A DNA stretch of 64,000 bases from Hanleya hanleyi. Taxonomy: Eukaryota; Mollusca; Polyplacophora; Lepidopleurida; Hanleyidae. The stretch is taken from assembly GCA_036873755.1 (NCBI GenBank), contig JAVTVY010016083.1, forward strand, positions 1-64,000. The letters are read 5' to 3'. The position numbers were made by a program, and so were the translations under genes. The notes under the pieces are model-generated. The model saw only the letters and a list, made by a program, of their open reading frames with translations, was not told where the DNA came from and searched no databases. Position 1 is the first letter of the stretch. Every line of letters starts with the position of its first letter. Below are positions 1-11,088 of this stretch, piece by piece.

Positions 1-115
1 AATATACATAGACACAATAACATACGAGAGTTTACAGACGCCCGGCAATGCCTTGTCGGGTGATATACAAACGGATTGAAAGTACAGTTCATCATCATTT
101 GTACTCCAACTGCAC
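1..115. repeat. Fragment of duplicated block a
   Basis: The first ~110 bases resemble 5345-5450 and 14069-14180 (shared words include acaatatacatacagacaca, gagagtttac and cagttg.tca..tgcac). They are therefore a third, partial copy of the first block of the large tandem duplication at 4955-21600. The match is broken by substitutions and small indels. It contains a short hairpin (cccggcaa / ttgtcggg). Confidence 0.55.
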
Positions 116-540
116 CAAATGACGGTATTCAGATGTATGGCAATGGGTTGTCTGAATTCAAACCTATATGCAAAGTTCTATGTCATATGTAATCATGACT
201 CTAATATAATTTATTATACCGCGTGTATATTCGTAATGTTTTCTTTGGTTGACAGCCTGTCAAGTGTCATTCTACAAATGGTGATGTTCAGCGATGATGC
301 AGTCATATTTTGCCTTACCGTTGAATAAATGTCATGTACCACGGCAGAGCGTTGAACATGACATTTGTTCCACGGCGACATCTGCTGGTCAAGCCAGGAG
401 TAGCCTCCAATTTGTTTCTCAGGGCCAGCGTACCCATGGTGACAGGCCGATTCAGGTCGTCTGCCAGTGTGAATGCTCTGTCGCCTCGAAACTGTTTCGA
501 CTATGGATGTCGCTGGCAAACGGGAGCGTTTCAAAATTCA
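116..540. other. No gene recognised
   Basis: Several overlapping short open frames (60-106 codons) occur on both strands, but none shows a recognisable domain, splice-site pair or repeat of known type. I see no gene here. Confidence 0.5.
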
Positions 541-1585
541 TCTGCACAAGTCCAGGTAATCCATAAATCTTCGGATTTACCTGGACCTTTTTGGCGATTC
601 GGATGAGTTCTCGAGTCGTTGCGTCTATTACACAATCTCGTACATTTAATCCCCAGCGGTTGTTTTGAATTAGCATGTCGGTATCTGAAGCCTGCGGTTT
701 TCGCTTTGACACCCGATGTCGATTTCAACCTAAACTAGTCAAAACTCAAACCTCGCTACAGATTGGCCTGATGAGCTGCTTCAACGAGCTTACTGATTAG
801 TTCGGTTTGGTGGAAATATAACACATATAAGGGAAGTGAGAAGAAGTGCCGACATACTGACAGAGCCACATGACTTCACAGTATAGTCTTCTGGTTAACC
901 TATTCTAAAGCACATACCAAGAATCTAACGATTCGTGATATGTGTTGTATCTCAGGTACGCTTGTATTGTACCTGTTCATGTGGCAACTTGGATGACATG
1001 ACCACACGGCCACTAGCACCGGCATAAGCGGTATTCGATAAACATCTAGAGAGCTATGATGGAAATGCTCTGACAACTCGTATATTGGTAATTGGTGAGC
1101 TGTGACAACTCGAACACTGGGGAATGGTGAGCTGTATCGTCGTTAGATGAAAATGACGGCATTTAATACAAAAGACTAGTGTGTAAGGCCCGACGTCGAC
1201 CCAGCATCAACTTCCCACAATGCCAACATATATCAAAAACCAAAAGGTCTGTACAGGGGGCGGGCCTCGGGGACGAAACGTCCGCCAGCAGAATCTCGCC
1301 ATATACAGGTAAAAATTACAACGCATATAAGGGAAGTTGGAAGAGGTGCCGACATACTGACAGAGCCACATGACTTCACAGTATAGTCTTCTGGATAACC
1401 AATTCTAAAGCACATACCAAGAATCTAACGATTCGTGATATGTGTTGTATCTCAGGTACGCTTGTGTTGTACCTGTTCATGTGGAAACCCCTCCAGCTAT
1501 TTCTATCCAGAACTGTTATCGGTAACTGCCCAAGCCAGTGTATCGATCGTAACCTATCGATTGATACACTGGCTCGCGAGGATGT
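541..1585 (+). mobile_element. Hairpin-ended repeat Y, copy 1, split by a RepA dimer
   Basis: 541-815 plus 1486-1585 is the reverse complement of 20447-20850, so this is an interspersed family. Copy 2 is continuous; copy 1 is split by the RepA dimer at 818-1484, with TGGAAA at both junctions. One end carries an inverted repeat around CCAGGTAA/TTACCTGG (552-586). The other carries a strong hairpin at 1533-1574 with arms AGCCAGTGTATC and GATACACTGGCT. A short reading frame is partly conserved between copies (KPAVFA.TPDVDF) but has stops and gaps. The class is not identified. Confidence 0.7.
818..1484 (-). mobile_element. RepA retroelement tail, head-to-tail dimer
   Basis: Two RepA units lie in direct orientation: 818-1316 (about 500 bp) and 1317-1484 (truncated). 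Sense is the minus strand, judged by the fixed end (cttatatgtgttgtaat) seen in all copies and the ragged opposite end. Each begins on the plus strand with acacatataagggaagt, followed by the word gccgacatactgacagagccacatgacttcacag. The longer unit holds the core cggc(c)cctagcaccggcataagcggtatt. The same dimer junction recurs at 43826. The dimer interrupts repeat Y with TGGAAA on both sides. Tandem tails of this sort are typical of Penelope-like elements. Confidence 0.8.
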
Positions 1586-1997
1586 TCAAAATTATGATCG
1601 ATACAGAACTAGAATTAGTGTTAACGTACGTATTAAAAATAAAACATTCGCTATAATAAAACAACTATTGCATGTAATAGAGTGGGACATCATGATTTGT
1701 CAGCTCTCGACAAGTGATGTTCAACTCGCGCTGCGCGCTCGTTGTACATCACTTCACGATTCACAAGATACACGTGTCATCGTGTTTCAGAAGCGTCTGT
1801 ATGGAGGTTGCATCCGAATGAAAACAGAACAGACAAATTACGTCATATTTGCCTTATACTTATTGATATCCTAGTAAGTCTACACAATTTTTGAATGACT
1901 CCAGAGGTCGCAATGAAAGTGATACTCAGATAAGCATTTTACTCTAGAAATACTAGAAAACATATAAATAAATGATACGGATTTGACAATAGAAAAA
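1586..1997. other. Unassigned stretch with a 20-bp-arm palindrome
   Basis: No gene is recognised. A near-perfect hairpin lies at 1712-1754: 20-bp arms (aagtgatgt.caac.cgcgc and its complement with about three mismatches) around a 3-base loop, CpG-rich in an AT-rich neighbourhood. The remaining sequence shows nothing I can name. Confidence 0.5.
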
Positions 1998-2193
1998 TCA
2001 TCATGTCGTGCTGACACCGTGAACATCCTGGTGACCATGCACTTTTCATTTGCAAGAAACTAGCTTGTGTTTATAAACTAGCTTGTGTTTATAAACTAGC
2101 TTGTGTTTATATTGATGCTGATAAGTGTTCAATGAAATCGATATTTAGATTATGAACCCCGCTATTATTTATGGACGACGGCTGCTGACGAAT
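1998..2193 (+). mobile_element. RepB tail fragment with an internal 18-bp triplication
   Basis: This matches the last ~200 bases of the RepB tail (compare 4005-4200): catcatg, cttctcccttgcaggaaac-like sequence, and atggacgacggctg near the end. An 18-bp word (aactagcttgtgtttata) is repeated three times in tandem at about 2059-2112, where other copies have one. This points to slippage after insertion. Confidence 0.65.
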
Positions 2194-3384
2194 GTTGGAT
2201 CTGACGATTGTGTTAGCTGCAAGGTACTTATATACTTTGTCCTGTAAACGAGGATAACCCTTCAAGGATCAATTCACCATCGGATATTTCAATTCTATTG
2301 AAATCTATTATTATAGATTTGGGAATCTGCCTTTATTCTAGCAATACGGTTAGGTACACTACAAGTCATACCGCTATTGCTTGCTGAATATATCAAACGC
2401 TCATTAGTTGATGTGCCCATCGGGATAGAGATATATCTGTTCAAGATGGAGATGATTAACACTCGAACAATATATATTCCATTCCGCCATAGAGTGATTA
2501 ATCTGCCGGCTACTGAGAATTAGAATGAGTATATCGGTAATTATAGAATAAAGATACGAATACCAAGCACAAGGTTAAGAAAGACCCGAACGAAATTTAA
2601 TTATCTCTTGATTGAGTAGTAGGAGGGAAACTCCAGTATGAATACGGAGGTATGATAAATTGTGATTCGGGGTAATTTAACCTATACTTCTTGACTACAC
2701 GCTGGTCAATGTAACTACAGTAGACAATTGATCCTTTCAAGACGAGGAGAATAACGGAGAGACTGAATGAAAAGATGGGCTGGTCGTAAATCGGATATCG
2801 ATTTATATTGAATATCTTCGTTTCTGACATAGAAAAAAGAATCGATACTAATACGGTGAGGAAAAAGGGAAAAGAAGTCCGTGTTTATCACACAAATCCA
2901 TAGAATGCGATGTCTGTAAATTTTTAAGAACTCTATCGGTTAGCGAATGTTTTCATTGGCGGAGAGAATCGCATACGGCTGTCGTGGCATAAAAACATTT
3001 CTCGTGCAAACTGCTAAGGTACATTTCTGTAATACAGGACCTGCTTACACAGGTCACTCAGTGTTTGTACTACATATATTATGGAACTACAGGTGATGAG
3101 TGTCCTGTCATATTAATACAAAACATGTTGAGTGGAAACTGATCCCACTCACTCAAATGTAAGTTAATCAATTGGTGAGATATGTAATAGGTGGGATATG
3201 ATGACAACGTCTGGTGACTAAAATCAAACACATGACTCCACAGGAAAGATTCCATCGGCATCTCACATTCAGACTAGGATACGGAGGATTCTAACACGTA
3301 ACTTTGGCATCTCATCCGCGCTTTTATTGCAGATGTCCATGTGGAAAATATGAAAATAATTAGTAACCCGTTCCTTTTCATTCA
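2194..3384. other. No gene recognised
   Basis: AT-rich sequence with scattered open frames under 80 codons. I see no domain, no RNA gene and no clear repeat. Confidence 0.5.
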
Positions 3385-3825
3385 CCAAGCGCTATATAGA
3401 CGATCTTCTCGCTGTGGATAATCGCTATATAAATGACGCAGTGAAGGTTATATATCCGCCTTCGCTGGATTTGAAGGAAACTACAGATAACCTAGGCACG
3501 TCATATTCAGACCTATATCTCTATGAAAATGAAGCGGGCCTTCTCTCTCGTCGACTTTATGACAAAAGAGATAAACTATCCCCTTCTGGACAGTAATATT
3601 TCAGTGAGACCTGCATATGGCGTATACATATCTCGTCTAGTAGCATTCGCTAGATCCTGTGTTAAATGTGACGATTTTAATCAACGTCACAAAACATTGT
3701 TGCAGAAACAGGGCTATACCACCAAGCGTTTCCACTCAAAGTTTCTCAAATTTTGCGATTCATATCGCATGCTGATAGCAAAATACGAGCGAAGAGTGGA
3801 AGATCTATGGCTTTACTTTTCGTAA
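3385..3825 (+). pseudogene. Reverse transcriptase C-terminal fragment, probably Penelope-like
   Basis: The frame opens in a YIDD catalytic box (3393-3404, context KRYIDDLLAV). It continues through IYPPSLDLKETT, LYDKRD, LDSNI..RPAYGVYIS.LV..AR and a C-terminal F.KF.....LI.KYE. This order matches the RT family found in many invertebrate genomes that I associate with Penelope-like elements; that label is family recall, not proven. A 1-base frameshift near 3570-3580 breaks it between LYDKRD and the NYPLLDSN part, and a few residues are missing there. It is 5'-truncated just upstream of the YIDD box, so no N-terminal RT motifs or GIY-YIG endonuclease are present. The stop (taa, 3823-3825) is followed directly by the RepB tail. 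Confidence 0.7.
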
Positions 3826-4203
3826 CTTGTGTCTAATTCCGCTTAACACGGGGCTAGGAACCGTATGAATCCATGTACTTGAAGATCCTCATGGTGCTCA
3901 TATGAACAGGCACAATCAAAGCGGGACAGAGATACATCATTCTCTTGATGACGAATATTATAGATTAAGAATACTGATCAGCGATACGTAACTGATATTA
4001 TTGGAACATCATGATATCTAGCCGGCATCATTGAAAACTGTTGACCGCTTCTCCCTTGCAGGAAACTAGCCTATGTTTATGTATACTATGATTGTGTTTT
4101 TGAATTTGGTGCTAATACTGTTATAAGGAATATGAAATAGGTCTTTGGATTAGGACGCGGATATTCTTTAATGGACGACGGCTGAATTATGAATGACGGG
4201 CCA
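3826..4203 (+). mobile_element. RepB: 3' untranslated tail of the same retroelement
   Basis: This directly follows the RT stop codon. It contains the core cttgtgtctaattccgctta then cggggctagg..ccgtatgaa, then catatgaacaggcacaatcaaagcg, then the terminal block tttaatggacgacggctgaat. The same tail is found at 1998, 9662, 29934, 39806, 41950, 44145, 49260 and 63034. In the 49260-49770 copy the codons before the tail also encode the same C-terminus. This copy ties the family to a coding element. Confidence 0.75.
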
Positions 4204-4954
4204 TTCAAGTTTGAGTGACATTCACTTAAGTTTAAGTGGGATCAATTTCCACTCTTGTTCGAGTGAAATTTCACTCAAATGTTTAGACAGTAAACAATGG
4301 ACTTTTAAACAGACATTTTCACCCGTCCAACATTGCTAACTTTCCGTACGAATAAGGGAGATAAATCTGACGTAGATCTAGACTTCTTTTTCCAAGAAGT
4401 GTTGTGTATATATGAATAGGCATACGGTATCTGAAATCGAGGTACTGACGATACAAATAAAATTATCGCACCTGATATGAAATTCCTAATTTTCATCTGT
4501 CTAACATTACACATTTCGGCAAAAAACTCAATGTGTCAAACTCACACTTTCATAACGTTACTCTCTGGTGATTTCTACTGGAAATCATCTGTACCCGATA
4601 AATAAATTATCATCAGGGAATTCAATAAACCTTGTCTCATTAAAATTATACAGATCAGTCTTAACGTTATTATTTCCGTATTGTGATTGACTACAGTGAG
4701 GATTTCTATCCTGTGGAAGAATATTTCCAGTTGCTAGAATATCGTCTGTGGACAAATTTTAGCTTTGTTCAGTTAGCAAACAATTTAGTGTTATCTTCTG
4801 TAAACCGAGCAGACAGTTGGTATTGCCCATGATGTGTAAGGAGCTGACCGAGTATTAGGCATAAAACGGACGAAAGACCTGGGGGAAACGTGATCCTTTG
4901 ACGGTTCAATACTGTTACTGTTGGATTTTCCTAAGACGTGACACCTAGGGTACT
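4204..4954. other. No gene recognised
   Basis: A short imperfect repetition of cactyaagtt/gagtgaaatttcactc (4210-4275) is visible. Nothing else is recognised before the duplication begins. Confidence 0.45.
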
Positions 4955-5851
4955 CGTAACTTATACCGAGTGTTTTCATGAGCGTCTCACATGCACCGCA
5001 ATCTAAATGAGCAAAATGATACGACTACTTATCAGGCGTTTCTCGTATGTTCAGTAACAGTGTCTTTCTTTACTGAACTTTTCTAATCCAAATGATGAGA
5101 TCTCCTTCAACGCAACACCTTCATATAAAAATAGCCAATGGGCACGATATCTCTGACCGTAGGGGTCCCAGGAAACCGCGAAAATACTTGAGAAAACATT
5201 TCTGGAAACACCACTCCGTTCAAAAATAAATGTCTGAGAGTCTCAAGTCCTCTGGGCAACAACAGATTAAACCGACGCCCTTGACCATATGTTATAACTC
5301 TTACGATCTCATTCTGGATGGAAAGGTTAAGGGCTGGAACTGGGAGTGTAACAATATACATACAGACACAATAACGTCGGAGAGTTTACCTTCTCGACAC
5401 CTGGAGGGAAAGTCAAATGTATAGTTGACCAGTTGCACTCAAAATGCACCGGCGCGGATGCGATATATGTGATCCCATACAAATCTCTGGTTAAGTCGAT
5501 CTATTTCAAAGCATATCCTGCAATTTATTTTAGTTGGTTCAATATGTTCCTGGTATTCAGACAATAGATATACGCCTGTGTATGAATAAAATTCATACGA
5601 AGAAACCTTGATGGTTCATACAAAGTTGGTGTATGACATTGACCGACAAATGTGAGCCCCAATCCTAATAAATTCATATCCTTTCCATGCTCCCCAATCG
5701 TACATGTCGCTATATAGGATCTTACGTATTTCAATTGAATTTTGTGTTCTGAGCGCTCATTCCATGAATATTTAATAGAATTAGGATATCACGGTCGCAT
5801 CTGAACTAATCCGCTTGCAGTCTGAGAGAGGGATAGCGTCATCGTATCCGT

Positions 5852-6196
5852 TTACCCCCAATGTTTAGACCAGTCCATATACCTACCCCGTTTTATGGTG
5901 CCAGAATGTCGAGACCGCGGCACCATGAAAATACACCCCAACAGCGCGGCGTCTGATTCGGCTAAACCAACCAAAACTTCTCTATCATTAATGTTCCCTT
6001 CAAAGCACGATGAAAAGTTCTCAGGATTGTTTGACGCTCGAGTTACTGCAAGCCTGTTAGATCCTACAAGCGACATACCCAAATAGGGGAGCAGATAGAT
6101 TTTAATTTTAATTAGATTGATGTAAGCCCACGCGGCATCGAGTTGAAATTCGCGAGCCACCCGCCCATTCAACCGTTCCGTATTCATAATCGTCAA
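5852..6196 (-). other. 114-codon open frame, unrecognised
   Basis: The longest open frame in unit 1, in sequence more GC-rich than its surroundings and absent from unit 2. The product has no motif I recognise. The frame crosses a MITE-like end at 6070-6119, which argues against a conserved protein. It could be a captured exon or a transposon fragment. Confidence 0.25.
6070..6119. mobile_element. One end of a CAATCTAATTAAAAT-type MITE
   Basis: About 50 bases match the right half of the MITE at 12628-12699 (gcgacatacccaaat.ggggagcagata, then ttaattttaattagattg). The partner inverted end is not found nearby, so this is a broken copy or one end of a longer element. Confidence 0.55.
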
Positions 6197-6879
6197 ACCT
6201 GCTTTTAGAACTCTGTAGATGCACCTAATCCTTAGAGCAAATCGTTGACTCTTGCAAAATGGTCGTTAGACAGAAACAATCACCACACTATGAGGAACTA
6301 CCTTGTTTTGACCAGCATATTTTATTAATAGATACAGCCATGTAAAATATTAACGTTTGTATACAATATCAATACATATTTAGATGATTAATAGGCGAGT
6401 ATTGCGTGTTATCAAACTATTTGAGACATAGCAACACGCGATCTATCTCGTTGCTCCAGGCAGATTTCCCACAGAATATTTGTCAAGTTTAATTACGTTA
6501 GACTTGATAAATATTTCAGTTCATCATTTCGGTTAAAGACAGATAAATTGGATTATTGCATGTACAATGTCAGTTTGTAGTCATATACCAAGCAGCGGTA
6601 ATTCCGATTACAAATGACAAAGTTCAGAGCCAAAGTCCCCTCGGGAGATAGCTGAGATATATCAGAATTCAATACCTTGAGCTGGGCATGCAGCTTAATA
6701 TAGGCCACTTGCAGAATTCGTTTTACAGTCGATACGGTAATCGTTAGGCTGCCGTCGTCCAGCGAATCCTCAATAATCCAGTGACTCTGATTGCATCAAA
6801 TAGCATGATATAAATTCGACTTGACATTCAGCAATATTGACGTAACCCTCAATAAAATAATGATAAATGTGGTGAAATT

Positions 6880-7118
6880 ACAACAAATATAAGGGAAGTG
6901 GGAAGAGGTGCCGACATACTGACAGAGCCACATGACTTCAGAGAAGAGTCTTCTGGCTCACCTATTCTAAAGCACATAGCAAGAATCTAACGATTCGTGA
7001 TATGTGTTGTATCTCAGGTACGCTTTTATTGTACCTGTTCATGTGGCAACTTGGATGACATGACCACACGGCCCCTAGCACCGGCATAAGCGGTATTAGA
7101 TACAAATCTATAGAGCTC
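6880..7118 (-). mobile_element. RepA tail, 5'-truncated
   Basis: Runs from attacaacaaatataaggg to agatacaaatctatagagct. Unit 2 lacks it: the flanks taaaataatga and attgggcggcatgag lie within about 30 bases of each other at 14850-14890. It includes the RepA core (cggcccctagcaccggcata) and the usual fixed end, about 240 bp in all. Confidence 0.8.
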
Positions 7119-7180
7119 TTAATTAGGCGGCATGAGATAATTGAACGCAAGATCCATTCAAACCGTGAGATGATTCTTAC

Positions 7181-7755
7181 CTCCTGTACATATTAGATGT
7201 TGGAAGGTGGTTGTGAGCCAATGGGTTAGGTGTACGGCTATGTCTGTCAACAGACTGAACTGGAAAATATTCCGAATGGGAGTAGCACCAATCAAAATAG
7301 AAACAGGAAGGTATGAAAATTTAGCTGTGGAAAACCGGTTGTGCCCTATATGCCAAAATGTGGTGGAAACTGAGGTACATGTACTTGCAGAATGTCCCGC
7401 CTATGATCATCTTCGGTACGATTTACTGTTCGAAATGCATGCCACGTTAGGGGTTAATATATGTGATATGTCCAATAGTCAAATGATGTATGCCATGCTA
7501 TCCAACGAAAGTTTGATTCGTATTTGTACCAAAACCTGCCATCTTATATTAGAAAGACGCAGGAAACATCTTTATATGTAAAACTGGGTGGTCAAGTTTT
7601 TAGGTACTTTTTCTCTTTTATGATTGTATTTTACGTAAGACCGTCACTCATAACTCTGTATAGAGTGGTGTTTGTACATTCTAACTTTTATGTATGTTTT
7701 ATCATGTGATTATACAGACAGTGAGACGTAAATAAATAAACTATCTATCTATCTA
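7181..7755 (+). pseudogene. LINE 3' end: C-terminal zinc-knuckle region plus tail
   Basis: An open frame at 7207-7581 (124 codons) ends in a C-x2-C-x8-H-x4-C knuckle (CPICQ...EVHVLAECP). This resembles the extreme C-terminus of non-LTR retrotransposon polymerases (fragment TGRYENLAVENRLCPIC). It is followed by ~170 bases of 3' UTR and a tail aaataaataaactatctatctatctatg. The RT domain is missing, so the copy is 5'-truncated. Unit 2 (14938-14955) has the empty site. Catalytic motifs are absent, so it cannot encode a working enzyme. Confidence 0.7.
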
Positions 7756-9655
7756 TGCCAATAATTCCTATCGGGTTTGACAGGTATTGCTCTCGGATAT
7801 ATAGAAATGAGAATTTGAAATGACTTTCAGTAGTTTGCATATCAAATAATGTTTGAGAACACAAATGAATTAACCGTCATCAGGAATCAACGTAGGAAAT
7901 GATGTTTTCGTTCTTTCGTGGTGCGCTGAACATCATGAACTGTTCCGATGGAGTAACAGATTAAAATCTATTAGAAATTCGGTAATATTTATTGTTACAT
8001 ACTTATACGGTTCTATGTAACACAATTTCTAACATAATTCATTCTGTGATCAACCACACAATAGAAATTAATATAAAGTACAGTAAAATGTTAATTCCGA
8101 AACGGTGCCTAAAAGGATCGATGTGTAAACGAACATATAAGGTATCTGGCTTCCGGCTTCAGCCTCAGATGGGACAGTTCAAACGAGAACGACATTTTTC
8201 TTCACTGATTGCAGGCTTCTTCGACAACTACAACATATTTCCGTTAGAAGTATGCCACTTAACTCCCTCTGTACCGGCATTTTGAACAGTTCCATGCTGG
8301 TATCAACACTTTCAAGGCCATGATTGGAGAGGAGATATATTTATCATTGCCTACATACTTCCAAAGATAATACCCCAAGCTTTCGAACAAGATATAATAT
8401 GATGAAAATATTCATTTAGAAATTCTTTTTTTTTGCATGCCAATGACAGCCAATCATTGAAATACATTTCTATCGGTACAATTTTACCGATACGGTACAG
8501 AGAGGGTTAAAACGCTTCAAATGAATCACATACAAATGGGATATAGAGAAGAAAATCTAAATCGTAGAAACTAAAGCAAAGCTAACTAAATTTAAGCGAC
8601 AAACATTTTGCTGGCGAGTACAACTGAGAGAAAGCCTGTATGTGTTATGCTGTGCGATACTGCACAGCCATTGATTGTTTGTCTTTGTAATTTTTCATTC
8701 TAAGAGGAACAGCATCTGTTACATTCTGTCTGCCAGACATTGCGAAAAAAACACATGATGTAATTTACCAGGTTACAGGATAACGGAATGAGTAGCAAGA
8801 AAGGCAGGAAAATAGGACATCAAGTTATTCTCCTGTTGCTTCAGAAAACATTTCTCCCAGAGAAATCTAATTAAATGGTGCTACGAATGTATGAAGAGGT
8901 TCTGTCATCCGTATAAAAAACGTTGACAAATTTTCGACAACGGCAGAAAACAGCATTGTTTAATGGCCAACCAATGCAAGAGGTGATATGAAACGCACAT
9001 TTCCCCTGAGGGGTATTCGGTTATAACGAAGCCAATGTATTTCCACTGAATCAGATTATATTGAACGAATGACGTCCCCATTGTCAAATACTGGCTATTA
9101 AAATGCCGTCACGAGGTGATGAACTTAGAATTTTATGTTGATTGCCACCAACTGTCTTTGAGATATAAATTTCAGTGTTTGTGTGGAGGGACAATCAAGT
9201 CGTCGATCGAACCTTACTTTCGTTATTTGTTTAGTTCTCTGGTGATAGAAGACTCTTAGATGGATAAATGGATAACAACGATGAAAGTGCAAGACTTTCT
9301 GGCAAAGAAAACAAAATATTCCGACATATTTCTATGATTTATGTGCAGAATAAGGCAATACAGTGAATACATCAATGGACTAATAAATGTATCCATAGCA
9401 AAAATAGTAATAAATCTGATGACCAAGCTATCTGTTATTCCTGAAGAATAGAGAATTGGATTTACTGATGACTGTTCTTACTTGCGATTATTATACACCG
9501 TATTGATAAACACATAAAACATCGCTCAAATGCCCAAAATGATTCGAAAATACAATGAGTATATGTACTGCTGGAGTAATATTTCATTTACAGCACATGG
9601 CACAAATATTACGTTTTTCCTAATGCCGTAGTGTTATATGTTGGGCATATAATTA
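7756..9655. other. Duplicated non-coding blocks c to e
   Basis: Matches 14950-16620 in unit 2, and the last ~300 bases also match 12300-12620. Open frames differ between copies through frameshifts, so there is no sign of constraint on a protein. A G/C-poor stretch with a t8 run at 8427 shows nothing more. Confidence 0.55.
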
Positions 9656-9661
9656 ATGAAC

Positions 9662-9711
9662 CATATACAAGCGTCTAGTCCATCATTCAATATTCAGCCG
9701 TCGTCCATTAA
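9662..9711 (-). mobile_element. RepB terminal 50 bases
   Basis: Plus strand reads tacaagcgtctagtc, a catcattcaatattcagccgtcg variant, then tccatt. This is the extreme 3' end of RepB as also seen at 49258 and 39806. It is joined directly to the RNase H fragment. Confidence 0.65.
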
Positions 9712-9960
9712 ATAGTTTCCTATAGTAGACCAAATACCTTCTAAAGCTGACAATAGAGCTTTGGCTTCGGCTGTGAAAGTCGAACTTTTACCTGGGAGTA
9801 GACAGGCTTCAGTTTTGGAATACGCCACTCTCTCGTCATTTTTAGAACCATCTATATAAATAGTTTGACGCGAAATCTTTAAATAGACCAAATTCTTGTG
9901 TATACACGAGACGGCTCGTGACTGCCTTTTTATATTTCGACATTGAAATATCTACCAGTT
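9694..9960 (-). pseudogene. LINE RNase H domain fragment
   Basis: On the minus strand, the 9694-9891 frame contains IYIDGSKND, with the first catalytic Asp of RNase H, and FTAEAKALLSAL, with the catalytic Glu, at the usual spacing of about 35 residues. RNase H of this form occurs in I-superfamily LINEs. The frame is cut after ...LEGIWSTI, before the third catalytic Asp, and upstream sequence shows no RT. This short relic is absent from units 1b and 2. Confidence 0.65.
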
Positions 9961-10765
9961 GTTGAAGAATATAGGGTGATATTTGTACTACGGCAACAGG
10001 ACAAGATTGTTTCGTTTCCATCTGAATGAAAATCTCAAAATAATCAAATTCTCAAAATTGATGTTTAACACGAATCGTTTACTTCAATTCAGTTGTCCAG
10101 TGATAGCATAGATAGCCTGTTAAAAGATTTACTCTTAATCCAAAAAACGTTAAAGAGAGAATTTGCTCTCTTCCATAACAAATGTATATACGCAGTGCTG
10201 AACAATACCAATCAACATTTTAAAAGCATAAACTCAGTGGAAAACAATCTGCTAATTATATCGGCAAACTCACTTGAGCTCGATTGTGAGCATGGTGAAA
10301 GCCTTTGATGGATAGTGTGGAAATTTGATGTCAGCTAAGTTGTCTTTTGTAGGGCTTTGGGTAACGTTAATAAAATCTTTAAATCAGCTGTCGGTCAAGA
10401 GAATTTGCTCTTCATCAAAGGCTGTCTGCAAATTTTTTCTTCAGATCTTTGCTCTGGAAGCACAGAATTCAATTACAATGAGTAATAGACAATGTTCGTA
10501 TACTGGACCAATAAAGTTAACATTACCCTGGCGAAAAGAGGATAGCAATACATCTGAGAATTATCCATGAGCGGAATTTAGTCGGTTGAACAACGACATG
10601 AAAGCTGCTCGATTTATCTTCCGTACCATGATTTATTCATAACTAAATACTGACATCCGATCACAAATTCTCCGCCAGATATTTCATTCTGTCCGGTGGG
10701 AAGGATGTTGTGATATTATAAAAGTTAATTCCCAGCAATAGCATCAATATAAAACCTTATATGCG

Positions 10766-10992
10766 GGGCCCTCGGTGACCGAGTGGTCTAAGGCGCTTCG
10801 CTGGTGACCGCTAGCCTCACACCACTGAACCGGCACGGGTTCGAGTCCAGCTGGTCCATGTGCGGAAGTTTGACAGTTACTTGCCGACGGGCGGTGGTTC
10901 CCTCCGGGTACTCCGGCTTTCTCAACCAAGCAAACGGACTGTCACCATATGAGTGAAACAACCTTGAGTGTGACATTAAGCCAACTCACCCT
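10766..10992 (+). mobile_element. tRNA-headed SINE with 10-bp target duplication
   Basis: The head is tRNA-Leu/Ser-like: A-box-like tgaccgagtggtc at 10776-10788 and B box ggttcgagtcc at 10838-10848. A body follows with ggcggtggttccctccggg, tactccggctttctc and ..tgagtgtgacattaagcc, like widespread molluscan tRNA SINEs of V-SINE type (family recall). It is flanked by CTTATATGCG at 10756-10765 and 10993-11002. Unit 2 has a single target copy (ccttttatgcg, 19222-19232). The length (227 bp) and the clean duplication mark a complete SINE insertion, not a tRNA gene. Confidence 0.85.
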
Positions 10993-11088
10993 CTTATATG
11001 CGTATAAATTCATTATCGGGATATATACAGACTAAATGCAAAGGGAAAGGGACACAATCACATGAACATGCCTAGATGTATACCAGTG

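Noticed and set aside
5107..5361. 84-codon minus-strand frame in block a
   Set aside because: The equivalent in unit 2 (13860-14090) has stops and frameshifts in the same frame.
10093..10308. 71-codon frame in duplicated block f as a conserved gene
   Set aside because: The matching parts at 12980 and 16880 are frameshifted and contain stops, so no protein is conserved.
10766..10860. Functional tRNA gene
   Set aside because: A and B boxes are present, but the acceptor ends do not pair properly, a SINE body follows and a 10-bp target duplication frames the whole.
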